Notes: a model not told the origin generated them from the letters alone. Shown: positions 33,263 through 42,569, counted from the stretch's first letter. The stretch is DNA of 64,000 bases from an uncultured Spirochaeta sp. (GCA_913030605.1 CAJWEZ010000003.1:1-64000), one strand, 5' to 3'. A program made the numbers and translations.

Positions 33263-33964
33263 ATGATTCACGACAAGAAACGATTGATCGCAGTCGTAGG
33301 TGTACTGTTCATGTCCCTGGCCACGGCGTTTGCGAGCGACGTGGCGCAGTTTGTCAACCTGGGCTTTTCCCCGGATTCCCGGACGTTCATGTTCGCCCAG
33401 CACGGCATCAACGACGAGCACGGCACTCCGTACGCGGACGTCTACACCGTCGACGTTCCCCGCAACACCTTCGTTCGCAACGGCGTTGTGTCGGAGGAAT
33501 ACGACGTCGACATCTCTCCCGGTCAGGACGGGAGCGGCGCGCTGTTTAGCCTGCTTCCCGAGGTCAGCGACGTGATCGCGCGTTACCGCATCAACCACCT
33601 CCGGCAGGGCCGCCTCATTTACCTCTTCGTAAACGGTGAGGAGCAGCCGGCCACGATCCGATTTCGCGACTTCGACACCGGGGACCGCTACACCATTGCC
33701 ATGAGCCAGACCGCCCGCGGCGAGGGAGCCGAGGGAAGCGCGGCGTTCTACCTGGACGTTACGGTGCAGTTCAACGATGGAACCACGGTGGAACGGCAGG
33801 TCGGTCGCCCCGACTACTACCGCGACGGCGTGAACCACTACCGCATCAAACAGGTGATCGTCAGCCCCGACGAATCCTCCCTCGTGACGGTGATCGAGCG
33901 GATCTCGGACACCGACGACGGTCAGCGAATTCGCTACATGGTGGAGACGGCCCGCCTGCGGTAA
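33263..33964 (+). CDS. Secreted DUF2259-type protein
   Basis: A 233-residue protein with a signal peptide (residues 1-25, cleavage after TAFA). The mature part, beginning SDVAQFVNLGFSPDSRTFMF, resembles the DUF2259 predicted secreted proteins of spirochaetes (family recalled, not searched). It is rich in Tyr, Asp and beta-strand-like segments (RIRYMVETARLR at the end). Function unknown. GAGGAAAGGCAAGG lies upstream of the ATG. The proS promoter begins 3 bp after its stop. Confidence 0.7.
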   Translation: MIHDKKRLIAVVGVLFMSLATAFASDVAQFVNLGFSPDSRTFMFAQHGINDEHGTPYADVYTVDVPRNTFVRNGVVSEEYDVDISPGQDGSGALFSLLPEVSDVIARYRINHLRQGRLIYLFVNGEEQPATIRFRDFDTGDRYTIAMSQTARGEGAEGSAAFYLDVTVQFNDGTTVERQVGRPDYYRDGVNHYRIKQVIVSPDESSLVTVIERISDTDDGQRIRYMVETARLR

Positions 33965-33967
33965 TTC

Positions 33968-33996
33968 TTGACGCCGTCGACATTTCCCCCTACACT
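33968..33996 (+). promoter_or_regulatory. Promoter of proS
   Basis: TTGACG (33968-33973), a 17-bp spacer and TACACT (33991-33996). The ATG is 13 nt past the -10, leaving a leader of about 6 nt and no Shine-Dalgarno. Confidence 0.65.
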
Positions 33997-34009
33997 CTCG
34001 CGAACCGTT

Positions 34010-35446
34010 ATGGCAGAACGAATTACGCCCCGCAGCGAAAGCTACTCAGACTGGTACGTGGATATTGTCCTTCAGGCCCAACTGGCCGACTACAGCCCGG
34101 TGAAGGGCTCCATGGTCATCCGCCCGCGGGGATACGCGCTCTGGGAGCACATCCAGCGCGGCCTCGACGGCATGTTCAAGGAGACCGGCCACACCAACGC
34201 CTACTTTCCGCTCCTGATCCCGGAAAGCTTCCTCAAGAAGGAAGCCGAGCACGTCGAGGGGTTTGCACCGGAACTCGCGGTGGTGACCCACGGCGGCGGT
34301 GAGGAACTCGACGAACCCCTGGTGATCCGTCCGACGTCGGAAACGATCATCTGGAGCATGTACAAGAAGTGGATTCAGTCGTATCGGGATCTGCCGCTGC
34401 TCATCAACCAGTGGGCCAACGTGCTGCGCTGGGAGAAGCGTACGCGGCTGTTCCTGCGAACGACCGAGTTCCTCTGGCAGGAGGGGCACACCGCCCACGA
34501 AACCGAGCAGGAGGCCCGCGAGGAAACGCTGCGAATGCTGGAGGTCTACCGGACCTTCGCGGAAGAGTACATGGCACTGCCGGTGCTCACCGGTATCAAG
34601 AGCGAGTCCGAAAAGTTCGCCGGCGCCGTGGCAACCTACGCGATCGAGGCGCTCATGCAGGACAACAAGGCGCTGCAGGCGGGAACCTCGCATTTTCTCG
34701 GACAGAACTTTGCAAAGGCGTTCGATGTTCAGTTCCAGAGCCGCGAGAGCACCCTGGAGCACGTCTGGGCAACCAGCTGGGGCGTGTCGACGCGGCTTAT
34801 CGGCGCCGTGATCATGGCCCATTCCGACGACAAGGGGCTGGTGCTCCCGCCACGCCTCGCGCCGACGGAAGTCGTGCTCGTCCCGATTTTCCGCAACAAG
34901 AACAAGGACCAGGTAGTCGGTGCCGCCCGCGGCCTGTTTGACGAGCTGCGCACGCAGTTCCGCATCGAGATCGACGACGACGAAAACAACTCCCCGGGCT
35001 GGAAGTTCGCCGAGTGGGAGATGCGTGGCGTTCCGGTGCGGGTGGAGATGGGGCCACGGGATATCGAGAACGGCCAGGTGACCCTCGCGCGCCGCGACAC
35101 CGGCGAGAAGGAAGCGGTGCCGACGGAACAGGCCGCTGCCCGAATTCGCGCGCTCCTCGACGAGATCCAGCGTGACCTCTTTGAACGGGCCCGCGTCTTC
35201 CGGGAGGAGAACACCCATCACCCGGCGACGTACGAGGAGTTCAAGGCGCTGTACAACGACGGCCCCGGCGGGTTCGCGGTCGTTCCGTGGGACGGAGACG
35301 CCGCCACCGAAGCGAAGGTGAAGGAAGACACCAAGGCCACGATTCGCGTCCTGCCCTTCGGAAACGAAGAGGACGCGGCGGGAAAGACGTGCATTGTCAG
35401 CGGGAAGCCGGCGAAGCACATGGCGGTGTTCGCCAAGAGCTACTGA
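34010..35446 (+). CDS. proS: Prolyl-tRNA synthetase, archaeal/eukaryal type
   Basis: A 478-residue class II synthetase that charges tRNA-Pro. It is the short form without the INS editing domain: the motif 2 region [24 protein letters not shown] and the C-terminal [21 protein letters not shown] are typical of the archaeal/eukaryal type also found in some bacteria, including Borrelia. [14 protein letters not shown] contributes to the active site. The ATG at 34010 fits both the family N-terminus ([16 protein letters not shown]) and the promoter. Confidence 0.96.
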   Translation: MAERITPRSESYSDWYVDIVLQAQLADYSPVKGSMVIRPRGYALWEHIQRGLDGMFKETGHTNAYFPLLIPESFLKKEAEHVEGFAPELAVVTHGGGEELDEPLVIRPTSETIIWSMYKKWIQSYRDLPLLINQWANVLRWEKRTRLFLRTTEFLWQEGHTAHETEQEAREETLRMLEVYRTFAEEYMALPVLTGIKSESEKFAGAVATYAIEALMQDNKALQAGTSHFLGQNFAKAFDVQFQSRESTLEHVWATSWGVSTRLIGAVIMAHSDDKGLVLPPRLAPTEVVLVPIFRNKNKDQVVGAARGLFDELRTQFRIEIDDDENNSPGWKFAEWEMRGVPVRVEMGPRDIENGQVTLARRDTGEKEAVPTEQAAARIRALLDEIQRDLFERARVFREENTHHPATYEEFKALYNDGPGGFAVVPWDGDAATEAKVKEDTKATIRVLPFGNEEDAAGKTCIVSGKPAKHMAVFAKSY

Positions 35447-35460
35447 CGCCGGCGACGGCC

Positions 35461-35472
35461 GCGGAATTCCGC
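35461..35472. repeat. 12-bp perfect palindrome upstream of the 35499 gene
   Basis: GCGGAATTCCGC lies just upstream of the TATAGT box, at about -37 to -26 relative to the predicted start. It could be a regulator site. Confidence 0.5.
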
Positions 35473-35485
35473 CCTCGACCCGTGG

Positions 35486-35491
35486 TATAGT
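35486..35491 (+). promoter_or_regulatory. -10 box 7 nt before the 35499 start codon
   Basis: TATAGT, then exactly 7 nt, then GTG at 35499. No Shine-Dalgarno. A leaderless mRNA is predicted. Confidence 0.55.
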
Positions 35492-35498
35492 CTCAGAT

Positions 35499-36245
35499 GT
35501 GAACGTCCTCCGTCCCCGTCGTAGATCGCGAGCCCGCCGTGCGCTCCGGAGCATCGTGGCACTTCTCTTTCTGGCGGTCGCCGGAACCGCTCCGACGGCC
35601 GCACAGAGCCTCTTCGGCATCCGGATCACGCAGCTCTATCTCAGCGCAATGCCCACGTGGATCTACAACGGCTTCACGGAAGACGGCGACGGTACGCCCG
35701 TGCAGGGCAGCGACGTGAGTCCGCTTCGCATGAGTTTCGGTGGGGGATTCGAGCTGCGGCTCACGGACACCCTGTCCGTCGAACCCGACATCTGGATGCT
35801 GATGCAGGAGTACATCGCCCTGCGGGACTACGACAAAACGGTCCCGACGCAGATCGAGACGGGCAATCAGGTGGGGGATATCGCAAACACGCTCACCCTC
35901 GCCCTGTCCGTACCGGTGGTCTACACGTTCTCCCCGGCGGCCGTACCGAACTGGGAGTTCGACGGAAGCGCCGGACTGGCTCTGATTTACCGAATCCCCG
36001 TCGCCGGCATCGACAACAGCAGGGCCGGGCCCGTGGGTCGCTACTGGATAGCCGGCAGGTTCATCTATCCGCACCTGGGCGTCGCGGCGGACTACCGGTT
36101 CACCGATCGCGTGCAGGTCGGCGGCGGTCTCACGTGGTATGTACCGATCTACAACATCTGGGGACGCAACGAGGCATCTCCGTTCCTCGATGAGACGATG
36201 CTGCGCTACGGGCTCAGGGTGCGCTGGCGGATCGGAAACTCGTAG
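35499..36245 (+). CDS. Predicted outer-membrane or periplasmic protein
   Basis: A 248-residue protein. A basic N-region (RPRRRSRARRALRS) and hydrophobic core end at TAAQS, a type I signal cleavage site. The mature chain alternates short amphipathic strands with turns (FGGGFELRLTDTLSVEPDIW, YPHLGVAADYRFTDRVQVGG, LRYGLRVRWRIG), suggesting a small beta-barrel. Family not recognised. The GTG start is set by the -10 box. Confidence 0.65.
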   Translation: MNVLRPRRRSRARRALRSIVALLFLAVAGTAPTAAQSLFGIRITQLYLSAMPTWIYNGFTEDGDGTPVQGSDVSPLRMSFGGGFELRLTDTLSVEPDIWMLMQEYIALRDYDKTVPTQIETGNQVGDIANTLTLALSVPVVYTFSPAAVPNWEFDGSAGLALIYRIPVAGIDNSRAGPVGRYWIAGRFIYPHLGVAADYRFTDRVQVGGGLTWYVPIYNIWGRNEASPFLDETMLRYGLRVRWRIGNS

Positions 36246-36253
36246 CCCGAGCG

Positions 36254-37483
36254 CTACACGGTTCGATCGACGCGCCGAATGGCACCACCCGCCTGCGTCA
36301 CGGCCTGCGAAACAAAACCGATCGTCATGAGGTCCAGCCACGCGCCGATGCGTTCGAGCAGCGGCATCACCGGAAGCAGGATCAAGTACGACTCTTCCAT
36401 CCCTCGACCGTAACGCACGGCGATATAGCTCAGCAGGAGCATCACGCCGCCGGCGGGGGTCCGCCCCAGCATCAGGGAGTAGATCGCTCCAACCCCGGCG
36501 AGCTGCAGGACCGCGCTCAGTCCGATCTCAAGGGCGGTGTAGGAGCGGATGACCAGCAGAAACGCGGCGACGCTCACCAACGCGGTTCCGGCGCGGCCGA
36601 ACACGGCCATCAGCGGCGGTATCACCCCGCCGTGACGGCGCGGAATGCCCTGATTTTCGTTGGCGACCCGGCTGTACGTTGCCAGCGATACGTACACGTC
36701 TCCGGTCGTGACCGCCGCCAGCGCCGCGGGCGTCATTCGGTACAGCCAGCTCAGGGGACGGGCACGCTCACGGTCCAGGACGTACAGCGCCAGCGGATAG
36801 AGCACGACCCCCACAAACAGGGTCGCCGTGACCACCACCAGCAAAAACTGCCCGAACAGCAGCAGGTCTTCGGTTTGTCGCGTCCAGACGATCATCATCG
36901 CCGCCGGGATAACCAGAAACACCCCCATCACTTCGGTGAGGATCGCATTGAGGCGATACAGGATCCGGTTGGCGGAATCCGCCACCAGTGAAACGGGCGA
37001 CGTGATCTCCCGGTCAACGTGCAGGCTCAGGCCGACCAGCATCCCGAAAAGCGCAATCATGAACAGGGCGTTGTCACCCGCCACAAAAAGACGGAACGAG
37101 TTGCCAGGAACCGCATCCAGGACGGTGGCGAGGAGATTCGGCGCGACGCCGGCGCGACCTTCCTGAACCATCGGCGGAATTCGCTGCGGCTGCAGGGCGA
37201 TTACCGACAGCGCCCCGACGAGGGTGGCGACGACCAGGACCAGCGCAAGACCGACCGCCGCCGTGACCAGCGTTCGCAGGACGGCGCGGTCCTCCCGCAG
37301 CTCGTCGGTGGCCACCACGGCGGCGAAAAAGACCATCGGGAACAGCATGAACCGACCGACCCTGATCACCAGCAGGGACAGGTCCTGCAGGAGGCTGTAG
37401 GTGTCACCGCCGGACAGCGGCAGGAACGAGCCAAGCACCACGCCGATCACGGTGCCGGCGAGGTAGCGCATCCACATCTTCAT
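36254..37483 (-). CDS. Dicarboxylate/amino acid:cation symporter family protein
   Basis: A 409-residue inner-membrane protein with eight or more hydrophobic segments, related to the GltP/DctA (DAACS) family. Features are GRFMLFPMVFFAAVVATDEL in the first half and the hairpin-type serine/threonine-rich stretch AAVTTGDVYVSLATYSRVANE in the second. The canonical NMDGT motif is not seen, so substrate specificity may differ. The ATG at 37483 is used; an in-frame TTG at 37501 directly abuts the upstream gene stop and has GGAG after it. It is in operon with the SDR-like gene. Confidence 0.75.
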   Translation of the reverse strand: MKMWMRYLAGTVIGVVLGSFLPLSGGDTYSLLQDLSLLVIRVGRFMLFPMVFFAAVVATDELREDRAVLRTLVTAAVGLALVLVVATLVGALSVIALQPQRIPPMVQEGRAGVAPNLLATVLDAVPGNSFRLFVAGDNALFMIALFGMLVGLSLHVDREITSPVSLVADSANRILYRLNAILTEVMGVFLVIPAAMMIVWTRQTEDLLLFGQFLLVVVTATLFVGVVLYPLALYVLDRERARPLSWLYRMTPAALAAVTTGDVYVSLATYSRVANENQGIPRRHGGVIPPLMAVFGRAGTALVSVAAFLLVIRSYTALEIGLSAVLQLAGVGAIYSLMLGRTPAGGVMLLLSYIAVRYGRGMEESYLILLPVMPLLERIGAWLDLMTIGFVSQAVTQAGGAIRRVDRTV

Positions 37484-37501
37484 ATCGGTGTCTGTCTCCA
37501 A

Positions 37502-38167
37502 TCAGCGACGGAAGGGGAGAATTCCCATCTTCTGTCCGTACTTCTGCAGGCGGCCGGCGCTCTTCTCGCCACGATCAAGCGCCTGTTCCAGAACCCATCG
37601 GGCGACGGCGCGACTGTCGCTGTCGGACGCCTGAAACCCCCTGATCACCACCGGTTCGTCCTGATAGAACGCCAGGAGCGATCGCATGAGGCCCTGCACC
37701 GCCCCGGCGATGGTGGCGTCCAGCGGCGGCATCACCTCGGACCCGCCGTCGTACCACACGATCGAGCAGTTCCCACCGCCTGCACGCTGGAGCTGCGCGA
37801 TAACCTCCTTGATGATAAAGAGGTAGCCTTTCAGGGCCGCGTCCACGCGCTCCTCGATGAGGGCGGATTCGGTCTGGTGGAGCGGCTGGTTGATGCCTTC
37901 GGGAGAGCACACCACGAAGGCGTGATCCATGGGGGCGTGTTCGGCGGCATCCTGGTCCACCGCCAGCAGGACCGACCGCGCCGACAGCAGCGACCGCCGG
38001 TTCCACGGGGTGTACGACAGGTTGTCGCCGAAGGTGTCGGGAACCTCCGGCGGCGTGTCCTGGGGATCGTGGGTTGCGAGGACACGAAGCTTCCGGTTGA
38101 GGGCCTCCTGAACGAGGTCATCGGTAAAGCCGGATTGCTTGCCCGTTATCAGGACGGCTCCGTTCAT
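37502..38167 (-). CDS. SDR-like Rossmann protein lacking catalytic residues
   Basis: A 221-residue protein beginning MNGAVLITGKQSGFTDDLVQ, a shape like the SDR cofactor loop but without the full TGxxxGxG pattern. No NNAG or YxxxK is present; the region where the catalytic Tyr would be reads CSIVWYDGG. It may be a non-catalytic relative, or a nucleotide-binding protein of another kind. Function unknown. The ATG lies 8 nt after a TACTAT box shared with the divergent nadE promoter. Confidence 0.6.
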   Translation of the reverse strand: MNGAVLITGKQSGFTDDLVQEALNRKLRVLATHDPQDTPPEVPDTFGDNLSYTPWNRRSLLSARSVLLAVDQDAAEHAPMDHAFVVCSPEGINQPLHQTESALIEERVDAALKGYLFIIKEVIAQLQRAGGGNCSIVWYDGGSEVMPPLDATIAGAVQGLMRSLLAFYQDEPVVIRGFQASDSDSRAVARWVLEQALDRGEKSAGRLQKYGQKMGILPFRR

Positions 38168-38174
38168 GGTACGG

Positions 38175-38181
38175 TATAGTA
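38175..38181. promoter_or_regulatory. Symmetric shared -10 box for nadE and the SDR-like gene
   Basis: TATAGTA gives TATAGT on the plus strand (38175-38180) and TACTAT on the minus strand (38181-38176). The minus copy is 8 nt before the SDR-like ATG; the plus copy is 28 nt before the nadE GTG, with a GAGGT in the leader. Confidence 0.6.
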
Positions 38182-38208
38182 GTTGGGCATGAAATCGAGG
38201 TCAACGGC

Positions 38209-39897
38209 GTGAAACTTGCACTCGGGCAGATCAACAGCACTATCGGCGATTTCGCGGGTAACCGCGAACGGATCCGCGATGCCGCCGTTCGCGCCCGTAG
38301 CGAGGGCGCCGAACTCATCGTGTTCCCGGAACTCAGTCTGTGCGGGTACCCGCCGATGGACCTCCTGGACCACGAGGCGTTCGTGGAGGAGAACCTCACC
38401 TCATTGCGCTGGCTGCAGCAGCACGTGCCGCCGGAGATCGCGGTGGTGGTCGGCTACGTGGACCGCACTCAGGGGAGCACCGGCAAGAGCCTGCAGAACG
38501 TGGCGGCGGTGATCTTCGGCGGCCGCGTGGTGTTTCGGCAGGCGAAGCGGCTCCTGCCCACCTACGATGTGTTCGACGAGGCGCGGTACTTTGAGCCCGC
38601 CCGGGAGAGTCGCACGTGGCAGTTCGGCTCCCTGCACATCGGCATCGCAATCTGCGAGGATATCTGGTGGGAGACCGAACCGGTCCCCGGGACCCGCTAC
38701 CCCGTCGACCCCGTCCGCGACCTGCTCGACGCCGGCGCCAACCTGATCCTCTCGCCGTCGGCGAGCCCCTTCCATTCCGGCAAGCTCCACATCCGCGCCG
38801 GTCTCGTGTCCAGCATCGGACGCAACAACAACGTCCCCGTTGTGTACGTGAACATGGTGGGCGGAAACGACAGCCTGATCTTTGACGGCTACTCGCTGAC
38901 AACCGACGCCGGTGGCGCCCTTCGCCACCTCTCCCCCGGGTTTGCCGAGGACATCGCCGTGATCGACACCGATCAGCTGCACGTCGACGGTCGTGACCGG
39001 GTCGACGAGCGACGCACGTCCCGTCCCACGCTCCCCGGGGACGGTGACCGGTATGCGGAACTCGAACGGGCCCTCGTTCTGGGGCTGCAGGACTATCTGA
39101 AAAAAACGGGGTTCACACAGGTGCATCTGGGACTCTCCGGTGGCATCGACTCGGCGGTGGTGGCCGTCATCGCCGCCCGCGCCGTGGGACCCGAACACGT
39201 CAAGGTCTTCCTGATGCCGTCGCAGTACTCCAGCGGGGGCAGCGTCACCGATTCGGAACAGCTGGCGCGGAACCTGGGCGTCGCGTACCGCACCCTCCCG
39301 ATCCGTTCGCTCTACGACGCCTTCGCCGACGTCCTGGCAGAGGAGTTCGCCGGAACCGAAGTCGGCGTCGCCGAGGAGAACATCCAGGCGCGCGCCCGCG
39401 GCAACCTGCTCATGGCGTGGTCCAACAAGTTCGGGTCGCTCACCCTCACCACCGGCAACAAGAGCGAACTGGCGGTGGGGTACTGCACCCTCTACGGAGA
39501 CATGTCCGGCGGCCTTGCCGTGATCGGAGACCTCCTGAAAACGGAAGTCTACGCCCTGGCGCGCCATTTCAACCGCCACGGGGAGGTGATTCCCGAGGAA
39601 ATCATCAGCAAACCTCCGTCGGCGGAACTGCGCCCCGACCAGAAGGACGAGGACAGTCTTCCCGCCTACGATGTCCTCGATGGCATTCTGCACCGCTACC
39701 TGATCCTCAATCAGACCTATCCGCAGATCGTCGCCGCCGGGTTTGACGCCGGGACCGTCTCCCACATCCTGCACCTGGTGGGGCGCAGCGAGTACAAGCG
39801 GCGCCAGGCGCCACCGGTGCTCAAGGTCTCGCCACGGGCGTTTGGAACCGGACGTCGCATGCCGATCGCCCGACGCATCTACGAGTCGCACCGCTGA
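38209..39897 (+). CDS. nadE: Glutamine-dependent NAD+ synthetase
   Basis: A 562-residue two-domain enzyme. The N-terminal nitrilase/glutaminase domain has Glu in FPELSL, Lys in KRLLPTYD and Cys in AICEDIWWE. The C-terminal synthetase has the PP-loop LSGGIDSAVVA near residue 305 and TLTTGNKSELAVGYCTLYGD. It makes NAD+ from deamido-NAD+, ATP and glutamine-derived ammonia. The start is GTG with GAGGT about 10 nt upstream. Length fits the two-domain type. Confidence 0.96.
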   Translation: MKLALGQINSTIGDFAGNRERIRDAAVRARSEGAELIVFPELSLCGYPPMDLLDHEAFVEENLTSLRWLQQHVPPEIAVVVGYVDRTQGSTGKSLQNVAAVIFGGRVVFRQAKRLLPTYDVFDEARYFEPARESRTWQFGSLHIGIAICEDIWWETEPVPGTRYPVDPVRDLLDAGANLILSPSASPFHSGKLHIRAGLVSSIGRNNNVPVVYVNMVGGNDSLIFDGYSLTTDAGGALRHLSPGFAEDIAVIDTDQLHVDGRDRVDERRTSRPTLPGDGDRYAELERALVLGLQDYLKKTGFTQVHLGLSGGIDSAVVAVIAARAVGPEHVKVFLMPSQYSSGGSVTDSEQLARNLGVAYRTLPIRSLYDAFADVLAEEFAGTEVGVAEENIQARARGNLLMAWSNKFGSLTLTTGNKSELAVGYCTLYGDMSGGLAVIGDLLKTEVYALARHFNRHGEVIPEEIISKPPSAELRPDQKDEDSLPAYDVLDGILHRYLILNQTYPQIVAAGFDAGTVSHILHLVGRSEYKRRQAPPVLKVSPRAFGTGRRMPIARRIYESHR

Positions 39898-39900
39898 ACG

Positions 39901-39929
39901 TTGATAATCGGTTTTGCGGCTGTTATTAT
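39901..39929 (+). promoter_or_regulatory. Promoter of the bifunctional-nuclease gene
   Basis: TTGATA (39901-39906), a 17-bp spacer and TATTAT (39924-39929), starting 3 bp after the nadE stop. The ATG is 12 nt past the -10. Confidence 0.6.
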
Positions 39930-39941
39930 TTCGTATAGGGT

Positions 39942-40511
39942 ATGAAGAACATCATGCTGGTGGAAGCTGAGATCTGGACAGTTGCACGCACCGACAAAGG
40001 GAACGCTGTGCTCGTCAAGCCGGTCGGGAGCGACCGTGCCGTCCCGATCTTTATCGGCCAGCTGGAGGCGCAGTCGATCCTGTTCGGACTGGCAAGCGTA
40101 CCGGTTCCCCGCCCCATGACCCACGACCTGTTCATTTCGGTGCTGGAGAAAAGCAATATCGCGGTGGAACGGGTTGAAATCACGGACCTCAAGGACCGAA
40201 CGTTCTACTCGCGCCTCATTCTCAAGCAGGGGCTCAAGCGGATCGTGGTCGACTCCCGGCCCTCCGACAGCCTCGGGATCGCGTCGCGGGTCCACTGCCC
40301 GGTCTACATCGCGGAATCGATCGTCGACGAGGCGGGGGTAGCGGTAAACCTCATCTCGGACGACGAGGTTCAGCTGAATACCGAGGATCCCGCCGGCGAC
40401 ACGGCCCCCGACGACCGGCGCTCGCAGCTGGAGGCGGAGCTTCAGAAAGCGGTGGACGAAGAGAACTACGAAGAGGCCGCCCGCATCCGCGACCGTCTCA
40501 AGGACCTCTGA
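39942..40511 (+). CDS. Bifunctional nuclease family protein with C-terminal UVR motif
   Basis: A 189-residue protein. Residues 5-130 match the bifunctional nuclease (BFN) domain: VPIFIGQLEAQSILFGL, RPMTHDLFISVLEKS and VVDSRPSDSLGIASR. The last 27 residues (LEAELQKAVDEENYEEAARI then RDRLKDL) form a UVR motif, the UvrB/UvrC/McsA-type helical hairpin. BFN proteins are found in bacteria and plants and have reported DNase/RNase activity. A second in-frame ATG is at 39954. Confidence 0.88.
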   Translation: MKNIMLVEAEIWTVARTDKGNAVLVKPVGSDRAVPIFIGQLEAQSILFGLASVPVPRPMTHDLFISVLEKSNIAVERVEITDLKDRTFYSRLILKQGLKRIVVDSRPSDSLGIASRVHCPVYIAESIVDEAGVAVNLISDDEVQLNTEDPAGDTAPDDRRSQLEAELQKAVDEENYEEAARIRDRLKDL

Positions 40512-40524
40512 CCGAATCCGTTCA

Positions 40525-40553
40525 TTGCTCACCCATTCCATCTCCTCTATACT
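40525..40553 (+). promoter_or_regulatory. Promoter of the malQ operon
   Basis: TTGCTC (40525-40530), a 17-bp spacer and TATACT (40548-40553). The start near 40560 leaves a leader with GGAGG (40570-40574). Confidence 0.6.
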
Positions 40554-40581
40554 GAATTCGCACAGTATTGGAGGCCCTTGA

Positions 40582-42558
40582 TTGAAATACCCCCACGGAA
40601 CAGCGCGCATTACCGGTGTGCTGGTGCCCGTTGCCGCACTCCGAAGCACCGAGAGTTCCGGCTGCGGAGAGTTTGCCGACCTGCCGCTCCTCGCGGACTG
40701 GTGCGCCGCCACCGGGCAGAAACTGATTCAGATCCTGCCGGTCAACGACACCGGCTCCCAGAGTTCCCCCTACAGCGCCCTGAGCGCCTTCGCGCTGCAT
40801 CCGATGTACCTGCGCATACCCGACCTGCCGGAATACCGGGCCCTCGACGCGAAGACCCGCGCCGCGGTGGACGCCCACCTGTCGGAACTCCGCGAACGGC
40901 ATGAGTCCGCCGAGCGCTTTGACTACGACGCCGTTCTCAACGCCAAACTCACCATCCTGCGGGTGGTGTTCAACGCCGCCCGCGAGGAAATCCTCTCCGG
41001 CGCGGACCTGACAGCCTTCCTTCGCTCCCACCGGTGGGTGAAGGCGTACGCGGTTTTCCGCACGCTCAAGGATCGGTTCCAACAGAAACCGTGGACCGAA
41101 TGGCCTGAACACCGCGACATCGACGCCGCGACCCTGGACCGTCTGTGGAAACGACAGAGCCTCCGGGACGAAACGAGGTTTCACGCCTGGCTCCAGATGC
41201 GCGCCGCGGAGCAGTTTGCCGCCGCCGCCGGCCACCTGGAAGCGGTGGGTGTGGCGCTCAAGGGTGACATCCCGATCCTCATGAACGAGGACAGCGTTGA
41301 TGCCTGGTTCGATCGCGACATCTTCCGACCGGACCTGCGGGCCGGCGCGCCTCCGGACATGTTCAGCGAGCTGGGACAGAACTGGGGGTTCCCGATCTAC
41401 AACTGGGAGCGCCTCGGTGAACGCGGCTACGACTGGTGGACCGAACGGCTGCAGCAGGCGTCGCGCTTCTACCACGCCTATCGGATCGATCACGTGCTGG
41501 GATTCTTTCGTATCTGGGCGATCCCGGCGGGGAACTGGTCAGGAATTCCCGGCTTTTTCTGGCCGCAGCACGGCATCTCGCGGGAGGAGCTCCACGAGAA
41601 CGGGTTCGACGACGGTCGCATTCGCTGGCTGGCGGCGCCCCATCTCCCGGGTGACCAGCTGCGGGCGGTCCTGGGATCCGCGTTCTACTCCCTCGTGGGG
41701 TCCGTGTTCCAGCAGCTTCCGGACGAGGATCTGTTCCTGTTTGCCCCGGATGTCTCCGGCGAACAGTCGCTGTCGGACCTCGATCTGCCGGTTGAGCAGC
41801 GGGACTGGCTGCTGACGCAGTGGCGCGATCGCGCCCTTGTCGAGCTGCCCGACGGCCGGCTGGCACCGACGTGGACGTTCCGTGACTGTTCCCGCTACGC
41901 CGGCCTCACCGACGGGGAGAAGGACCGGTTTGAGGCGCTGGTGGCCGCCCGTGGCGCCGACAGCAACGAACTGTGGGCCGACCACGGCCGCCGCATTCTG
42001 GCGGTGATGAAAGACGCCACGGAGATGCTCCCCTGCGCCGAGGACCTCGGAGTGGTCCCCGACGCGGTCCCGCGGGTCCTAGAACAGCTGGAGATCCTGG
42101 GGTTGCGGATCCCGCGCTGGGCGCACTACTGGGACCGCCCCGGCGAACCGCTCATCCCGTTTCACGAGTACCCCGAACTCACCGTGTGCGCCTCGAGCGT
42201 GCACGATACCTCGACGCTCCGGGGCTGGTGGGAGCGGGAAACGGGCCGTGAACAGCTCTGGCACCAGATCGGGATGGACGACCCGTGCCCGGAGGAGTTC
42301 GACGCCGACACCGCCCGGGCGGTATACCGGGCGATCCTCAAATCCACGAGCCGCATCGTGGTCTTTCAGCTCCAGGATCTGCTGACGCTCGCCCCGGAGC
42401 TGCGCAGTGCGGACCCGCATCGGGAACGGGTCAACGTTCCCGGTACCTACAACGACTTCAACTGGACGTGGCGAATGCCGCTCACTCTGGAACAGCTCGC
42501 CGAACACGCAGCGCTGCAGGCTGAGGTGTCGGCGCTGTCCGCGATCCGTTCCACCTGA
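40582..42558 (+). CDS. malQ: 4-alpha-glucanotransferase (amylomaltase)
   Basis: A 658-residue cytoplasmic GH77 enzyme that transfers glucan chains between maltodextrins. GH77 motifs: RIDHVLGFFRIWAIP (nucleophile Asp), CAEDLGVVPD (acid/base Glu) and SSVHDTSTLRGWW (transition-state Asp). An N-terminal QILPVNDTGSQSSPYSALSA is also canonical. The start appears to be TTG, 7 nt after GGAGG; no ATG lies nearby in frame. The large GH13 gene starts 11 bp downstream. Confidence 0.94.
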   Translation: MKYPHGTARITGVLVPVAALRSTESSGCGEFADLPLLADWCAATGQKLIQILPVNDTGSQSSPYSALSAFALHPMYLRIPDLPEYRALDAKTRAAVDAHLSELRERHESAERFDYDAVLNAKLTILRVVFNAAREEILSGADLTAFLRSHRWVKAYAVFRTLKDRFQQKPWTEWPEHRDIDAATLDRLWKRQSLRDETRFHAWLQMRAAEQFAAAAGHLEAVGVALKGDIPILMNEDSVDAWFDRDIFRPDLRAGAPPDMFSELGQNWGFPIYNWERLGERGYDWWTERLQQASRFYHAYRIDHVLGFFRIWAIPAGNWSGIPGFFWPQHGISREELHENGFDDGRIRWLAAPHLPGDQLRAVLGSAFYSLVGSVFQQLPDEDLFLFAPDVSGEQSLSDLDLPVEQRDWLLTQWRDRALVELPDGRLAPTWTFRDCSRYAGLTDGEKDRFEALVAARGADSNELWADHGRRILAVMKDATEMLPCAEDLGVVPDAVPRVLEQLEILGLRIPRWAHYWDRPGEPLIPFHEYPELTVCASSVHDTSTLRGWWERETGREQLWHQIGMDDPCPEEFDADTARAVYRAILKSTSRIVVFQLQDLLTLAPELRSADPHRERVNVPGTYNDFNWTWRMPLTLEQLAEHAALQAEVSALSAIRST

Positions 42559-42569
42559 AGGAGGACCCC

